From Treponema peruense (lineage in GTDB: Bacteria; Spirochaetota; Spirochaetia; Treponematales; Treponemataceae): a DNA stretch of 64,000 bases. Numbering within the stretch: the first letter of the stretch is position 1; each line of letters opens with the position of its first letter. A model generated the notes under the pieces. That model ran no database searches, was not told where the DNA came from, and saw only the letters and a list, made by a program, of their open reading frames with translations. A program made the translations under genes and the position numbers. This document shows, piece by piece, positions 43,977 through 52,693 of the stretch. The stretch is taken from contig NZ_CP064936.1 in NCBI RefSeq assembly GCF_016117655.1, positions 1,178,001 to 1,242,000 on the forward strand. Direction: 5' to 3'.

Positions 43977-44540
43977 ATGAAAAATGCTTTTACTTTAATC
44001 TGTGCAGCTTTATTATCTGTCATTTCTTTTGTTTCATGCGATTTTACCGCCGAAGATTTTATCGCTCCGCAGGACACATGGGTAAACAAAGACTTCAAGT
44101 ACGCGTACAAAGATTCTAATGGTACTGAAAAGACGGTAACTCTTACAGGATATTTTTTGTATTCTGACGACGAGTATACTAATTCAAGCTTCAAGTCCGG
44201 TGTAGAAATTCCTGCAGGTCTTACTGTTGTGATTATTTCAAGAAATAATGATGCACTAGGTCTTTCTGCTGAAACTTATGTAAAGAAAACTTTTGCCAAA
44301 GGAAAAGTAACAGAAACAGACCCCGATGATACAGCAACTTCCGCAGAATTCGATGTAGGACCCGCTTTCTGGACAGCCTTCTACCTTGGAAACAGCATTT
44401 CTTTTGCAAAAAACGGCAATAATGTTCCGGAGCAGTTAAGATATGACTCTTATACAGAACTCAGCCCTGATGGTCTTAAAGAATTTACTTCAAAATTCTC
44501 CTGGCGCAAACTTCTTGCCAATATTCTTCTTGCAGAATAA
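43977..44540 (+). CDS. Lipoprotein, unknown function
   Basis: 187 residues. Signal peptide MKNAFTLICAALLSVISFVSC with lipobox FVSC. The mature part begins with an acidic linker and a WVNKDFKYAYKDSNGTEKTV beta segment; the C-terminus has LKEFTSKFSWRKLLANILLA. No family recognised. The ATG at 43977 with GGAG is preferred over an upstream frame that would include the promoter. Nine bases before tcdA, so possibly co-transcribed. Confidence 0.7.
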   Translation: MKNAFTLICAALLSVISFVSCDFTAEDFIAPQDTWVNKDFKYAYKDSNGTEKTVTLTGYFLYSDDEYTNSSFKSGVEIPAGLTVVIISRNNDALGLSAETYVKKTFAKGKVTETDPDDTATSAEFDVGPAFWTAFYLGNSISFAKNGNNVPEQLRYDSYTELSPDGLKEFTSKFSWRKLLANILLAE

Positions 44541-44548
44541 TTCAGTTT

Positions 44549-45283
44549 ATGGACAGTCAGTTTTCTCGGACTGAACTTATGTTTGGTTCCGGGGCAATGC
44601 AGGCTTTAAAGAGCGCGCGCATTCTTGTATTCGGTGTAGGGGGCGTGGGCAGTTATGCAGTAGAAGCCCTTGCCCGGTCAGGAATAGGCGCACTTTGCAT
44701 TGTAGACAGCGATACTGTTGCCCTGTCAAACATAAACCGCCAGCTTTGTGCGCTACATTCCACTCTGGGACGGGCCAAAGTAGATGTAGTTGCAGAACGC
44801 ATCAAAGATATTAACCCTCTGTGCAGCGTAACGGCGCGCCGCGAATTCTTTCTTCCAGAAACAGCCTCTTCATTTGATTTTTCTCTGTACGATTACGTCA
44901 TTGACTGTATAGACACGGTTTCGGGCAAGATACAGATAGTACTTCAGGCAAAAGAGGCCGGTGTAAAGGTAATAAGTTCAATGGGGGCAGGCAATAAACT
45001 TGATCCAACAAAATTCCGTGTAGCAGACATTTACGAAACATCAGTTTGTCCCCTTGCAAAGGTAATGCGCCATGAATTAAAAAAGCGAGGCATACCTTCA
45101 CTCAAAGTCGTTTTTTCTACAGAACCTGCGCTGAAAGTACAAAATGCACTGGAAGGACAGTCTTTTGCTTCAGAAACAGACTCCGGGATAAAAAAAATCC
45201 CGCCCGGAAGCAACCCTTTTGTGCCGTCCGTAGCGGGACTTATCATAGCCGGTGAAGTAATCAAAGACATCGCCGGCCTTTAG
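44549..45283 (+). CDS. tcdA: tRNA threonylcarbamoyladenosine dehydratase
   Basis: 244 residues, ThiF/MoeB/E1-like adenylating enzyme. FGVGGVGSYAVEALARSGIG is the nucleotide-binding loop, DSDTVALSNINRQL carries the conserved ATP-contacting Arg, and DCIDTVSGK the catalytic-region Asp. Length, absence of zinc Cys pairs and the terminal PSVAGLIIAGEVIKDI fit TcdA (CsdL), which cyclises t6A37 in tRNAs reading ANN codons. Confidence 0.88.
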   Translation: MDSQFSRTELMFGSGAMQALKSARILVFGVGGVGSYAVEALARSGIGALCIVDSDTVALSNINRQLCALHSTLGRAKVDVVAERIKDINPLCSVTARREFFLPETASSFDFSLYDYVIDCIDTVSGKIQIVLQAKEAGVKVISSMGAGNKLDPTKFRVADIYETSVCPLAKVMRHELKKRGIPSLKVVFSTEPALKVQNALEGQSFASETDSGIKKIPPGSNPFVPSVAGLIIAGEVIKDIAGL

Positions 45284-45285
45284 AA

Positions 45286-46119
45286 TTACATCTGTCCGCC
45301 TTCTACAACAAGATTGTCTGCATCTGCTGCAGCCCCGTAAACGGGTCTGAGTGTTTCTTCATAGTCAGCGTGAAAGAACTTCTCTTCGGCAAGTGAAACA
45401 ATTTCATTGTTAATCCAGTCAAGAAGACTCTTGTTTCCTTTCTGAACGGCAGGAGCAATTGCATCAAGACTTCCGAGAGACTCAATTCCAACCTTGAATC
45501 CGGGGTTTTCAAGTGCCCATGCAAGGACTTCAGTATTGTCAGTAGACATGGCAGCGCCTCTTCCGTCTACAAGAGCGTTGTAGGCTTCGCTGTACTGGTC
45601 AAACTTAAGCAGTTCAACTTCGGGATAATTCTTTGTAAAGTAAGTTTCTGCAGTTGTTCCCTTGCTTATGATAAGCTTCTTTCCAAAAAGGTCTTCTGGC
45701 TTTTCAATAAGTGCTGCTTCCGGGGAAACTACACCAAGTGCGACCTTCATGTAGGGAAGTGCAAAGTCAACTTTTTCTGCGCGCTCGGGAGTGCGTGTAA
45801 AGTTTGCAAGAACAATGTCTACTTTTCCTGTGGCTAGAACTTCAACACGGCTGGCGGCTTCAACAGGAACGTATTCAACCTTAACGCCAAGATCCTTTGC
45901 AATCCTGTCACCAAAGTAAACGTCGTATCCACGGTAGAGTCCGTTTTCGTCAACGTAACCAAAAGGCTTTTTGTCACTGAATACTGCAATAACAACTTTT
46001 CCGCTCTTTTTTATCTGCTCAACGGTGCGTCCATTGGCTGAATTTTTTGAAGCGCATCCTGTAAGGACTGCAGCTGCTGCAACGACTACCGATAATGTCC
46101 TGAAAATGTTTTTTTTCAT
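45286..46119 (-). CDS. Amino-acid ABC transporter substrate-binding lipoprotein
   Basis: 277 residues. Lipobox LTGC near residue 20. Family 3 solute-binding protein: SGKVVIAVFSDKKPFGYVDE, YRGYDVYFGDRIAKDLG, ANFTRTPERAEKVDFALPY and ISKGTTAETYF give the canonical amino-acid binding lobes. ATG 46119 follows AGAGGTG at seven bases; GTG 46128 is less likely. Last gene of the ABC operon read from 48333. Probably binds a polar or acidic amino acid. Confidence 0.9.
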   Translation of the reverse strand: MKKNIFRTLSVVVAAAAVLTGCASKNSANGRTVEQIKKSGKVVIAVFSDKKPFGYVDENGLYRGYDVYFGDRIAKDLGVKVEYVPVEAASRVEVLATGKVDIVLANFTRTPERAEKVDFALPYMKVALGVVSPEAALIEKPEDLFGKKLIISKGTTAETYFTKNYPEVELLKFDQYSEAYNALVDGRGAAMSTDNTEVLAWALENPGFKVGIESLGSLDAIAPAVQKGNKSLLDWINNEIVSLAEEKFFHADYEETLRPVYGAAADADNLVVEGGQM

Positions 46120-46213
46120 AAGTTTCACCTCTTGGAAATAACATATCGGAATAGTAGGAAAATGTCAACCAAAAATGCAGATTTTTTTTTACAAATTTCA
46201 GGATCCGGTAAAA

Positions 46214-46969
46214 CTATTTTTTTGCTTCAATTCTGTCAAACATAAAGGCACTCAAAAACTTTCTTGCGCGCTCTGTTCTGGGATTGTTAAAGAACTGTTC
46301 CGGCGTGTCTTCTTCGACAATGAGTCCGTCATCAATAAAGACAATCTTGTCTGCAACAGCGCGTGCAAATTCCAGCTGGTGGGTTACAATAAGCATTGTC
46401 TGGCCTTCCTTTGCAAGTTCAATCATTACATCAAGTACTTCCCTTACCATCTCGGGGTCAAGGGCTGCAGTAACTTCGTCAAAAAGCATAACCTGCGGGT
46501 GCATGCACAGTGCCCTTACAATAGCCACACGCTGTTTCTGGCCGCCCGAAAGCTGTCTGGGGTAGGCGTCCTTTTTTTCATAAAGCCCGACGCGCTTTAA
46601 AAGAGCTTCTGCTTCTGATTCAACTTCATTGCGACTGCGTTTCTGTGCTTTCATTGGTCCAAGCAGAATGTTTTGCAGAACCGTCATGTGCGGGAACAAA
46701 TCATAGCTTTGAAAAACCATGCCCACTTTCTGTCTTATAAGATGCATTTCCTTCGTGCGATTGCTTATTACTTCACCGTCAAGCGAAATTGTTCCGCCCT
46801 GAATGGACTCAAGACCGTTTATGCATCTGAGAAGCGTGCTTTTTCCGCAGCCCGAAGGTCCCAGTATAACAACAACTTCGCCGCGTTCTACAGAAAGAGA
46901 AACTCCTTTTAGAATTCCTCCTGCCTCGCGAAAATCTTTTTTTACGTCAATTATTTCAAGCAGCGCCAT
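46214..46969 (-). CDS. Polar amino-acid ABC transporter ATPase (GlnQ-like)
   Basis: 251 residues. Walker A GPSGCGKST, Q-loop MVFQSYDLFPHMTVLQN, signature LSGGQKQRVAIVRAL, Walker B VMLFDEVTAALDPE and the His switch VTHQLEFAR are intact and in the arrangement of the GlnQ/HisP group. It lies between the permeases and the binding protein. Confidence 0.92.
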   Translation of the reverse strand: MALLEIIDVKKDFREAGGILKGVSLSVERGEVVVILGPSGCGKSTLLRCINGLESIQGGTISLDGEVISNRTKEMHLIRQKVGMVFQSYDLFPHMTVLQNILLGPMKAQKRSRNEVESEAEALLKRVGLYEKKDAYPRQLSGGQKQRVAIVRALCMHPQVMLFDEVTAALDPEMVREVLDVMIELAKEGQTMLIVTHQLEFARAVADKIVFIDDGLIVEEDTPEQFFNNPRTERARKFLSAFMFDRIEAKK

Positions 46970-46994
46970 ATTTTAAGCTCCATTGTCAGAAAAT

Positions 46995-47693
46995 CTATTT
47001 CAATTTTTTTTCGAGTCTGTCTGCGGCAAAAGAAAGCGGCCAGCACACTGCAAAATACATCATGAAAATAACAGAATAAATTGCAATGGAAGCCGTCGGA
47101 ACCGAAATTCTGTTTGCTTCAATAATCTGCTGTCCAATTTTTACCACTTCAATTACACCCACAAATACTACAAGTGAAGTAGTTTTAATCATTCTTGTAA
47201 TAAGGTTCATCGAAAGCGGAACAAGTCTTCTTATTGTCTGCGGAATTATTATGTAAACAAAAATCTGGCTTTCAGTGAGGCCCAGTGCACGTGCGCTTTC
47301 ATACTGGTGTGACGGCATTGACTCAAGTGCACCTCTTACAAGGTCACCCATTTCTGCCGTTCCCCAGAGCGTAAAGACAAGAACAGAAGCCGCTTCGCCC
47401 GAAAGTGAAATACCGAAAGCCCTTGTTATACCGAAGTACGCCAGAAAAAGAAGAACCAGCTGTGGCATAATGCGCATAAACTCAAGGTAAACTCTGCATA
47501 CTGCCCGCACAATTTTGTTCTTCGACGTCATGATAATTCCAACAATAAATCCCAGAACAAGTGAAAGCGCTACAGAAACTGCAGCAATGCTTATTGTAAC
47601 CCAGAGTCCGCCCATAAGCCTTGCAAAATTGCGACCCATGAACAACACCCCGAACGCCTCTTTTATACTGTCAAGCATTCCCGAACTGTCCAT
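46995..47693 (-). CDS. Amino-acid ABC transporter permease
   Basis: 232 residues. About five membrane helices and the HEAA-type EAA loop ESARALGLTESQIFVYIIIP, which docks to the ATPase. The ATG at 47693 (MDSSGMLDSI) has AAAGGAG and lies 23 bases inside the preceding permease gene; the longer frame from 47720 lacks a site. Partner of the 48333 gene. Confidence 0.88.
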   Translation of the reverse strand: MDSSGMLDSIKEAFGVLFMGRNFARLMGGLWVTISIAAVSVALSLVLGFIVGIIMTSKNKIVRAVCRVYLEFMRIMPQLVLLFLAYFGITRAFGISLSGEAASVLVFTLWGTAEMGDLVRGALESMPSHQYESARALGLTESQIFVYIIIPQTIRRLVPLSMNLITRMIKTTSLVVFVGVIEVVKIGQQIIEANRISVPTASIAIYSVIFMMYFAVCWPLSFAADRLEKKLK

Positions 47694-48333
47694 GTCTAAG
47701 TCTCCTTTCTGCCCAGGCACTTGCGGCTGTTACCGGCAGCAGAATAATAAAATATGCAATTACAAGAAGAGCAAGCGCTTCTTCTGTCTTGTAGTAAAGG
47801 CCAATAAGATCTTTTGCCACATACATAAGGTCTGCAAGAGCCACCGCGCTGAACATGGACGTCTCTTTTATAAGAAACATCATGTTTGCACAGACTCCTG
47901 GTACAGAAACAGCCACTGCCTGCGGAAGAACAACGTATCTTACAATCTGCAGCCGCGTAAGTCCAATGCATTCTCCGCTTTCAATCTGATTTTTTCCCAC
48001 TGTTTCAAGGGAACTTCTGAATGTTTCGGCCATGTAACTTCCGCCAAGAAAAGTAAGGCCAATAACAGCGCACTGCTCCGAACTGAGTTTTATTCCAAGC
48101 CGCGGAAGGGCAAAGTAAAGGAAAAAAAGCTGAATCAAAAGCGGTGTATTGCGCGAAAGTTCCGTGTAGATTCTGACTATAACCCGTAAAACAGGCACTT
48201 TCCAGTATCTTATAACGGCACAGACAAGTCCCACCAGTGTAGAAAGCAGAATTCCCACTACGCCTATTTTTATAGTAAGAATTGCGGCCTGAATATACAG
48301 CGGAATGACTTCTTTTATAAAAGCAAAATCCAT
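47671..48333 (-). CDS. Amino-acid ABC transporter permease
   Basis: 220 residues. Hydrophobic helices begin at YIQAAILTIKIGVVGILLST; ELSRNTPLLIQLFFLYFALP and ESGECIGLTRLQIVRYVVLP are the signature permease motifs, the latter the EAA loop. ATG 48333 lies at the stop of the BI-1 gene, suggesting coupling; the in-frame start at 48354 is alternative. Confidence 0.88.
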   Translation of the reverse strand: MDFAFIKEVIPLYIQAAILTIKIGVVGILLSTLVGLVCAVIRYWKVPVLRVIVRIYTELSRNTPLLIQLFFLYFALPRLGIKLSSEQCAVIGLTFLGGSYMAETFRSSLETVGKNQIESGECIGLTRLQIVRYVVLPQAVAVSVPGVCANMMFLIKETSMFSAVALADLMYVAKDLIGLYYKTEEALALLVIAYFIILLPVTAASAWAERRLRHGQFGNA

Positions 48334-48334
48334 C

Positions 48335-49060
48335 TTAATCGCGGTTTCTTCCAAAAAGTCTCAGAAGTGAAAGGAATATGTTTATAAAGTCAAGGTAAAG
48401 CTCAAGGGCTCCGTAAATTGCAAGTTTTTTGTATGCATCTGAACTGTCGGCTCTGTTTGCAGCCTTAAGAATCTTTTGCGAGTCAAAGGCTGTAAGACCG
48501 GTAAAAATTACAACGGTCGCAAGCGAAATAAGCCATTCAACCCAGCCCAGGCTCATCTTAAGAATAAAAGTAACCAGCATATTTATTACAGAAACCAGAA
48601 TAACCCCGATAAGACCCATCATAAGATAGTGTCCCGCAGAAGCAAGACTGGACTTTGTAACAGAACCGTAAATGCTCATTGCCCCGAACATTACAGCCGC
48701 ACCCAAAAAACAGTAAGCGATTGTATTTATGTGGTATGCAAAAAATATTGAAGAAAGTGTAAGGCCGTTAATAACAGAATACAGGATAAAGCAGAAAATT
48801 GCTCCTCCAACAGACATTTTTCTTATCGTTGCAGAAAAAATCCATACAACAGCAAGTTCGGCAACAGCCAAAATAATAAATCCGATTGCGCCTCTTCCCC
48901 AGATAAGGTTAAAAATTGCCGGGGAAACTGCAGCCGCATAGGCACAGACTGCACTCAAAACAAGGGCAAGTCCCATCCATGCGTATGTTCTGCTTAAGAA
49001 TTTGCGCTTGTCGTCGGCAGAAGCCCTGTATACTGTTACTGTGTTTTCCTTAGATTCCAT
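48335..49060 (-). CDS. Bax inhibitor-1/YccA-family membrane protein
   Basis: 241 residues with seven hydrophobic segments. SRTYAWMGLALVLSAVCAYA, FILYSVINGLTLSSIFF and the conserved LTAFDSQKILKAA followed by ALELYLDFINIFLSLLRLFG identify the BI-1 family, putative pH- or Ca-sensitive channels. GGAGG site before ATG 49060. It is directly upstream of the ABC permeases; no functional link is known. Confidence 0.9.
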   Translation of the reverse strand: MESKENTVTVYRASADDKRKFLSRTYAWMGLALVLSAVCAYAAAVSPAIFNLIWGRGAIGFIILAVAELAVVWIFSATIRKMSVGGAIFCFILYSVINGLTLSSIFFAYHINTIAYCFLGAAVMFGAMSIYGSVTKSSLASAGHYLMMGLIGVILVSVINMLVTFILKMSLGWVEWLISLATVVIFTGLTAFDSQKILKAANRADSSDAYKKLAIYGALELYLDFINIFLSLLRLFGRNRD

Positions 49061-49075
49061 ATTGCCTCCGTTTTA

Positions 49076-49810
49076 TCAGAAATTGTCTTCATTTTCATCT
49101 TCTGTACCTTTTCTGAACAGAAAGATATCCTTTATTTTTACGCTGTAAGTTGAATCCAAATCGCGCTTTTCGTTAGTTTCACTTGTTACGGGAACAGTAA
49201 AAATACAGTCAGCAGGGCAGTAGCCTTCAGATTCAACGTGTATAGAAAAATTGAATTTCTTTACAAGCCCTTCAGATTCTGCTTCAACCGGAACAGCCCA
49301 GAAAGTGTATGTTCCTTTTGTTGTTCCGTAAGTTGAACAGGGATTGGGCCATGTAATGTCCATCATTTTTACGGCACTTCCGTTAAGGTTCAGTTTTACC
49401 TGTGCGCCTGCAAGCGGTTCAAACGTCTGTCCGTCCAGAATATTTCCTTCAAATACAGGAAAATGAAAGGCAAAAGTTTCGGGCTTAACAGACGGCGCCA
49501 TATTGATTCTCTGTTCCCTGTGGTATGGACGTTTTGCCGAATTTATAATCTTCATTCCTTCAATAACAAGTTTGTCAATGTCGGCAGAAACCTGGCTGTT
49601 TCCGTTAAGAAAGGCATTGCTGTACGTTACTCCGCGGCCGCTTACCACATAGCGCGGCGGTATTCTGTTAAGAACATAACTTGCCGTATCAAGACGGCAG
49701 TTTTTGCAGTCGCAGGTAAGCCATGCTGCATTTCTTGCCTTGGCCTGGTCGTAAAGATCGTTTACATGAGACAGAACTGTTTCTTCCATAAGATTATGAA
49801 TGTTTTCCAT
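49076..49810 (-). CDS. ComFB-like protein with extra C-terminal beta domain
   Basis: 244 residues. The first 90 are a ComFB (late competence) domain: MENIHNLMEETVLSHVNDLY, then CDCKNCRLDTASYVLNRIPP with the zinc-type Cys set and RYVVSGRGV. The second half (FEGNILDGQTFEPLAGAQVK, TKGTYTFWAVPVEAE) is a beta-sandwich resembling carboxypeptidase-regulatory-like domains; this fusion is not one I recognise. ATG 49810 with GGGAG is preferred over TTG 49834. In other bacteria ComFB-type proteins have been linked to c-di-nucleotide signalling, which would connect it to the EAL protein; that is inference. Confidence 0.75.
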   Translation of the reverse strand: MENIHNLMEETVLSHVNDLYDQAKARNAAWLTCDCKNCRLDTASYVLNRIPPRYVVSGRGVTYSNAFLNGNSQVSADIDKLVIEGMKIINSAKRPYHREQRINMAPSVKPETFAFHFPVFEGNILDGQTFEPLAGAQVKLNLNGSAVKMMDITWPNPCSTYGTTKGTYTFWAVPVEAESEGLVKKFNFSIHVESEGYCPADCIFTVPVTSETNEKRDLDSTYSVKIKDIFLFRKGTEDENEDNF

Positions 49811-49829
49811 ATTCCAAATGTCTCCCAAT

Positions 49830-49860
49830 TTCAATACTTTACTTTCAGCAAAGTATTGAA
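49830..49860. repeat. 11-bp inverted repeat between aconitase and ComFB genes
   Basis: TTCAATACTTT (49830-49840) and AAAGTATTGAA (49850-49860), loop of nine. No T-run. It lies between the aconitase stop (49867) and the comFB-like start, so it can be an intercistronic hairpin or operator. Confidence 0.6.
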
Positions 49861-49866
49861 CTTATC

Positions 49867-51894
49867 TTACTGACCGCCGGCCTTTGTATAACTGGCAAGT
49901 CCGCCTGCAAGAAGAATGTTTCTTGAACGTTCTGCCATGTCATTTACACCCTTTATATTAAAGTCACCGTTCTTTGTGTGTACGCAGATGTTGAACGGAA
50001 GTGCTTTTTTAAGGCTTTCAAAGATTCCGGTGATTTCAAGTGTGTCTCCGTCAGAAATCTTGTCATAATCTGCAGGATCTTCAAATGTAACGGGAATAAT
50101 TCCGTAGTTTATAAGATTTGCCTTGTGGATTCTGGCAAAACTCTTTGTAATTACAGCACGTACACCAAGGTACATTGGTCCGAGTGCGGCGTGTTCCCTG
50201 CTTGAACCCTGTCCGAAGTTTTCTCCTCCTATAACAAAACAGCCCGACATGTTTATTGCAGCAGCCTTGTTGTAGAATTCAGAATCAAGTCTTTCGTATG
50301 TAAATTTGCTTATTTCAGGAATATTCGAGCGGAACGGAAGAACCTTTGTTCCTGCAGGCATAATGTCATCAGTAGAAACATTGTTTCCAGCCTTAAGAAG
50401 AACAGGAAGCTTAAGGTTGTCTTCACAGCTCTTGCACGGTGGGCATGCCTTGATGTTTGGTCCGCGTACAATTTCTACTTTTGCAGCTTCCGTGGGATCG
50501 AGCGGTGCAATAAGAAGACCTTCATCCTGTGCGTCCATGCGGATTTCTTCAGAAGAAAGGCGGTCCGATGTTCCGTCAAGAAGAGAAACCCTTCCTGAAG
50601 ATGTATATGACGGGTCTTCGTAGTCCAGTGTCGAAGCGTCTGTTATGTAACCTGTAATAGCACTTGCTGCGGCTGTTTCGGGGCTTACAAGATAGATGCC
50701 TGCATCTGCTGTTCCCGAGCGGCCCTTGAAGTTTCTGTTGAATGTACGCAGTGAAACGCCTTCTGAGTTCGGGGCAAATCCCATTCCGATACACGGTCCG
50801 CAGGCGCTTTCAAGAATTCTGAATCCTGCACGTATCAGGTCTCCCAGAATTCCGGCTTTGTCTGCCATAAGAAGTGTAGTGCGGCTTCCAGGAGCAATTC
50901 CTGCTTCTACACCCGGTGCAATATGTTTTCCCTTTACAATGGCGGCAACAGCGGCAAGGTCATCAAGTGAAGAGTTTGTGCAGCTTCCTATTGCAACCTG
51001 TGTAACCTTTGTCTGTGAAAGTTCAGCAACTTTTTTTACTGCATCCGGTGAATTCGGGCAGGCAGCAAGGGCACTAAGTTCTGAAAGATTGATTTCTATA
51101 ATCTTGTCGTAAACAGCACCTTCATCTGCCTTAAGTTCTGTCCAGTCAGCAGCACGTCCCATGCTTTCAAGGAATTTTTTTGTTGTAGCGTCAGACGGGA
51201 ATACAGAAGTTGTTGCACCCAGTTCGGCACCCATGTTAGTAACTGTTGCACGCTGCGGAACAGTAAGGCTTTCTACTCCTTCGCCAAAATATTCGTAAAT
51301 TGCACCAACGCCGCCTTTTACGGTTTCCCTGCGCAGTACTTCAAGAATAATATCTTTTGCTCCGACACCCTTTTTGAGAGTTCCGGTAAGTTTTACACCA
51401 AAAATTTTGGGCATGGCAAGATGGAAAGCACCGCCGCCCATAGCTACGGCAACGTCAATTCCGCCTGCACCAATGGCAATCATTCCTATTCCGCCGCCTG
51501 TAGGAGTATGGCTGTCAGAACCAAGAAGTGTCTTTCCCGGCTTTCCGAAGTGCTCAATGTGAACCTGATGGCAGACGCCGTTGCCGGGTCTTGAATAATA
51601 CAGACCGTATTTTGCAGCTACAGACTGGAGGTAGCGGTGGTCGTCATGGTTTTTGAAGTCAGTCTGAAGGGTATTGTGGTCTACATAGCTTACACTTACT
51701 TCTGTCTTGACGCGCGGTACACCTATTGTCTCGAACTGAAGATAGGCCATGGTTCCTGTTGCGTCCTGTGTAAGAGTCTGGTCTATTCTGATTGCAATGT
51801 CGTCCCCGCGTTTAACCGGAGTTCCCGGAACAAAGCCCGAGGCTGCGCTTACAATGTGTTTCTGGATTATTTTTTCGGCTAGAGTCAAAGACAT
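49867..51894 (-). CDS. Aconitate hydratase
   Basis: 675 residues, of the shorter single-chain aconitase group. SDSHTPTGGGIGMIAIGAGG, VAIGSCTNSSLDDLA and ESACGPCIGMG supply the three 4Fe-4S cysteines; the swivel domain has GGENFGQGSSREHAAL. Catalyses citrate to isocitrate, or a homologous acid. ATG 51894 with AGAGGT; the longer frame from 51960 runs across the promoter. A complete TCA branch is not otherwise visible. Confidence 0.88.
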   Translation of the reverse strand: MSLTLAEKIIQKHIVSAASGFVPGTPVKRGDDIAIRIDQTLTQDATGTMAYLQFETIGVPRVKTEVSVSYVDHNTLQTDFKNHDDHRYLQSVAAKYGLYYSRPGNGVCHQVHIEHFGKPGKTLLGSDSHTPTGGGIGMIAIGAGGIDVAVAMGGGAFHLAMPKIFGVKLTGTLKKGVGAKDIILEVLRRETVKGGVGAIYEYFGEGVESLTVPQRATVTNMGAELGATTSVFPSDATTKKFLESMGRAADWTELKADEGAVYDKIIEINLSELSALAACPNSPDAVKKVAELSQTKVTQVAIGSCTNSSLDDLAAVAAIVKGKHIAPGVEAGIAPGSRTTLLMADKAGILGDLIRAGFRILESACGPCIGMGFAPNSEGVSLRTFNRNFKGRSGTADAGIYLVSPETAAASAITGYITDASTLDYEDPSYTSSGRVSLLDGTSDRLSSEEIRMDAQDEGLLIAPLDPTEAAKVEIVRGPNIKACPPCKSCEDNLKLPVLLKAGNNVSTDDIMPAGTKVLPFRSNIPEISKFTYERLDSEFYNKAAAINMSGCFVIGGENFGQGSSREHAALGPMYLGVRAVITKSFARIHKANLINYGIIPVTFEDPADYDKISDGDTLEITGIFESLKKALPFNICVHTKNGDFNIKGVNDMAERSRNILLAGGLASYTKAGGQ

Positions 51895-51931
51895 TTTTAT
51901 ACCTCTACAGATTTGAATATAAGTATAACTT

Positions 51932-51960
51932 ATTTTACTGTTTAACACTGTTTTTTTCAA
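51932..51960 (-). promoter_or_regulatory. Sigma-70 promoter of aconitase
   Basis: Minus strand TTGAAA (51960-51955), 17 bases, TAAAAT (51937-51932), then a leader of about 35 bases to ATG 51894. Confidence 0.65.
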
Positions 51961-52000
51961 GGTATACGCTGTTGAACTATCTTTTTTACCTGTATTGTGT

Positions 52001-52006
52001 TATAAT
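52001..52006 (+). promoter_or_regulatory. Extended -10 promoter, leaderless
   Basis: TGT followed by TATAAT (52001-52006), seven bases, ATG at 52014. No Shine-Dalgarno and no strong -35, as expected for an extended -10 promoter. Confidence 0.6.
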
Positions 52007-52013
52007 AGTTGTA

Positions 52014-52667
52014 ATGCGCATTTTAAAGTTATTTTCTGCAGCTTTTCTTTTGTCACTCTTTTTCTCCTGCTCAAATCCGGCACAGGTTTCTTCTGTTCGG
52101 ACTGCCGAAACCTTGCGCACTGTTTCTGATTCCATGGCACAAAATGTCGTCTGGTCAGAAGAACTGCAGGGGGACTTTCTCAAACAGAAAGTTATCGGTG
52201 CAGACGGTGTTTCAAAAAGTGTAAAAACTACGCCTTACAGTGCCGCCGTTTCTTCAGATCGGCAGAAATATCCGCCTTTGCCACCTTATATACGCGGTTT
52301 TGCAAGCCTTGATACTTCCCTTTACGATACACAGGCTCTTGAAACACTCAATGCGTTCTGCAGTGCACTTGTTTCGGGTGAAGGGGCAGACTCTTTTATG
52401 GCAGAAGGTGATGTATATTCGCTTGTAATGTTCCGCTATGATTTGGCGCGCCTTTTTGAAGAAGAAACTGTATTTTCAAGGTATGTGATAGGAAAACCTT
52501 TTGTTCAGGACGGAATTTATCAGTGTCCGGTGCGCTTTTTTACTTCACAGGAAGAAAGTGTTTCTTATCTTGCGCCGCACACAGATGTTTATATTTTTCT
52601 AAAAAAATCAGAAGCGTCGTGGGAAGTAGACCAGATTTCGTTTATGGACACTTCAAACAGCCGTTAA
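52014..52667 (+). CDS. Lipoprotein, unknown function
   Basis: 217 residues. Signal peptide MRILKLFSAAFLLSLFFSC with lipobox FFSC. The C-terminal half (GIYQCPVRFFTSQEESVSYL, YIFLKKSEASWEVDQISF) looks like an NTF2/DUF-type beta domain. No family recognised. The upstream in-frame TTG at 51972 is rejected because the promoter lies between. It ends at or next to the start of the 52694 gene, so the two are coupled. Confidence 0.7.
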   Translation: MRILKLFSAAFLLSLFFSCSNPAQVSSVRTAETLRTVSDSMAQNVVWSEELQGDFLKQKVIGADGVSKSVKTTPYSAAVSSDRQKYPPLPPYIRGFASLDTSLYDTQALETLNAFCSALVSGEGADSFMAEGDVYSLVMFRYDLARLFEEETVFSRYVIGKPFVQDGIYQCPVRFFTSQEESVSYLAPHTDVYIFLKKSEASWEVDQISFMDTSNSR

Positions 52668-52693
52668 TGACAGATATTTTTGCAGGGGAAGTT

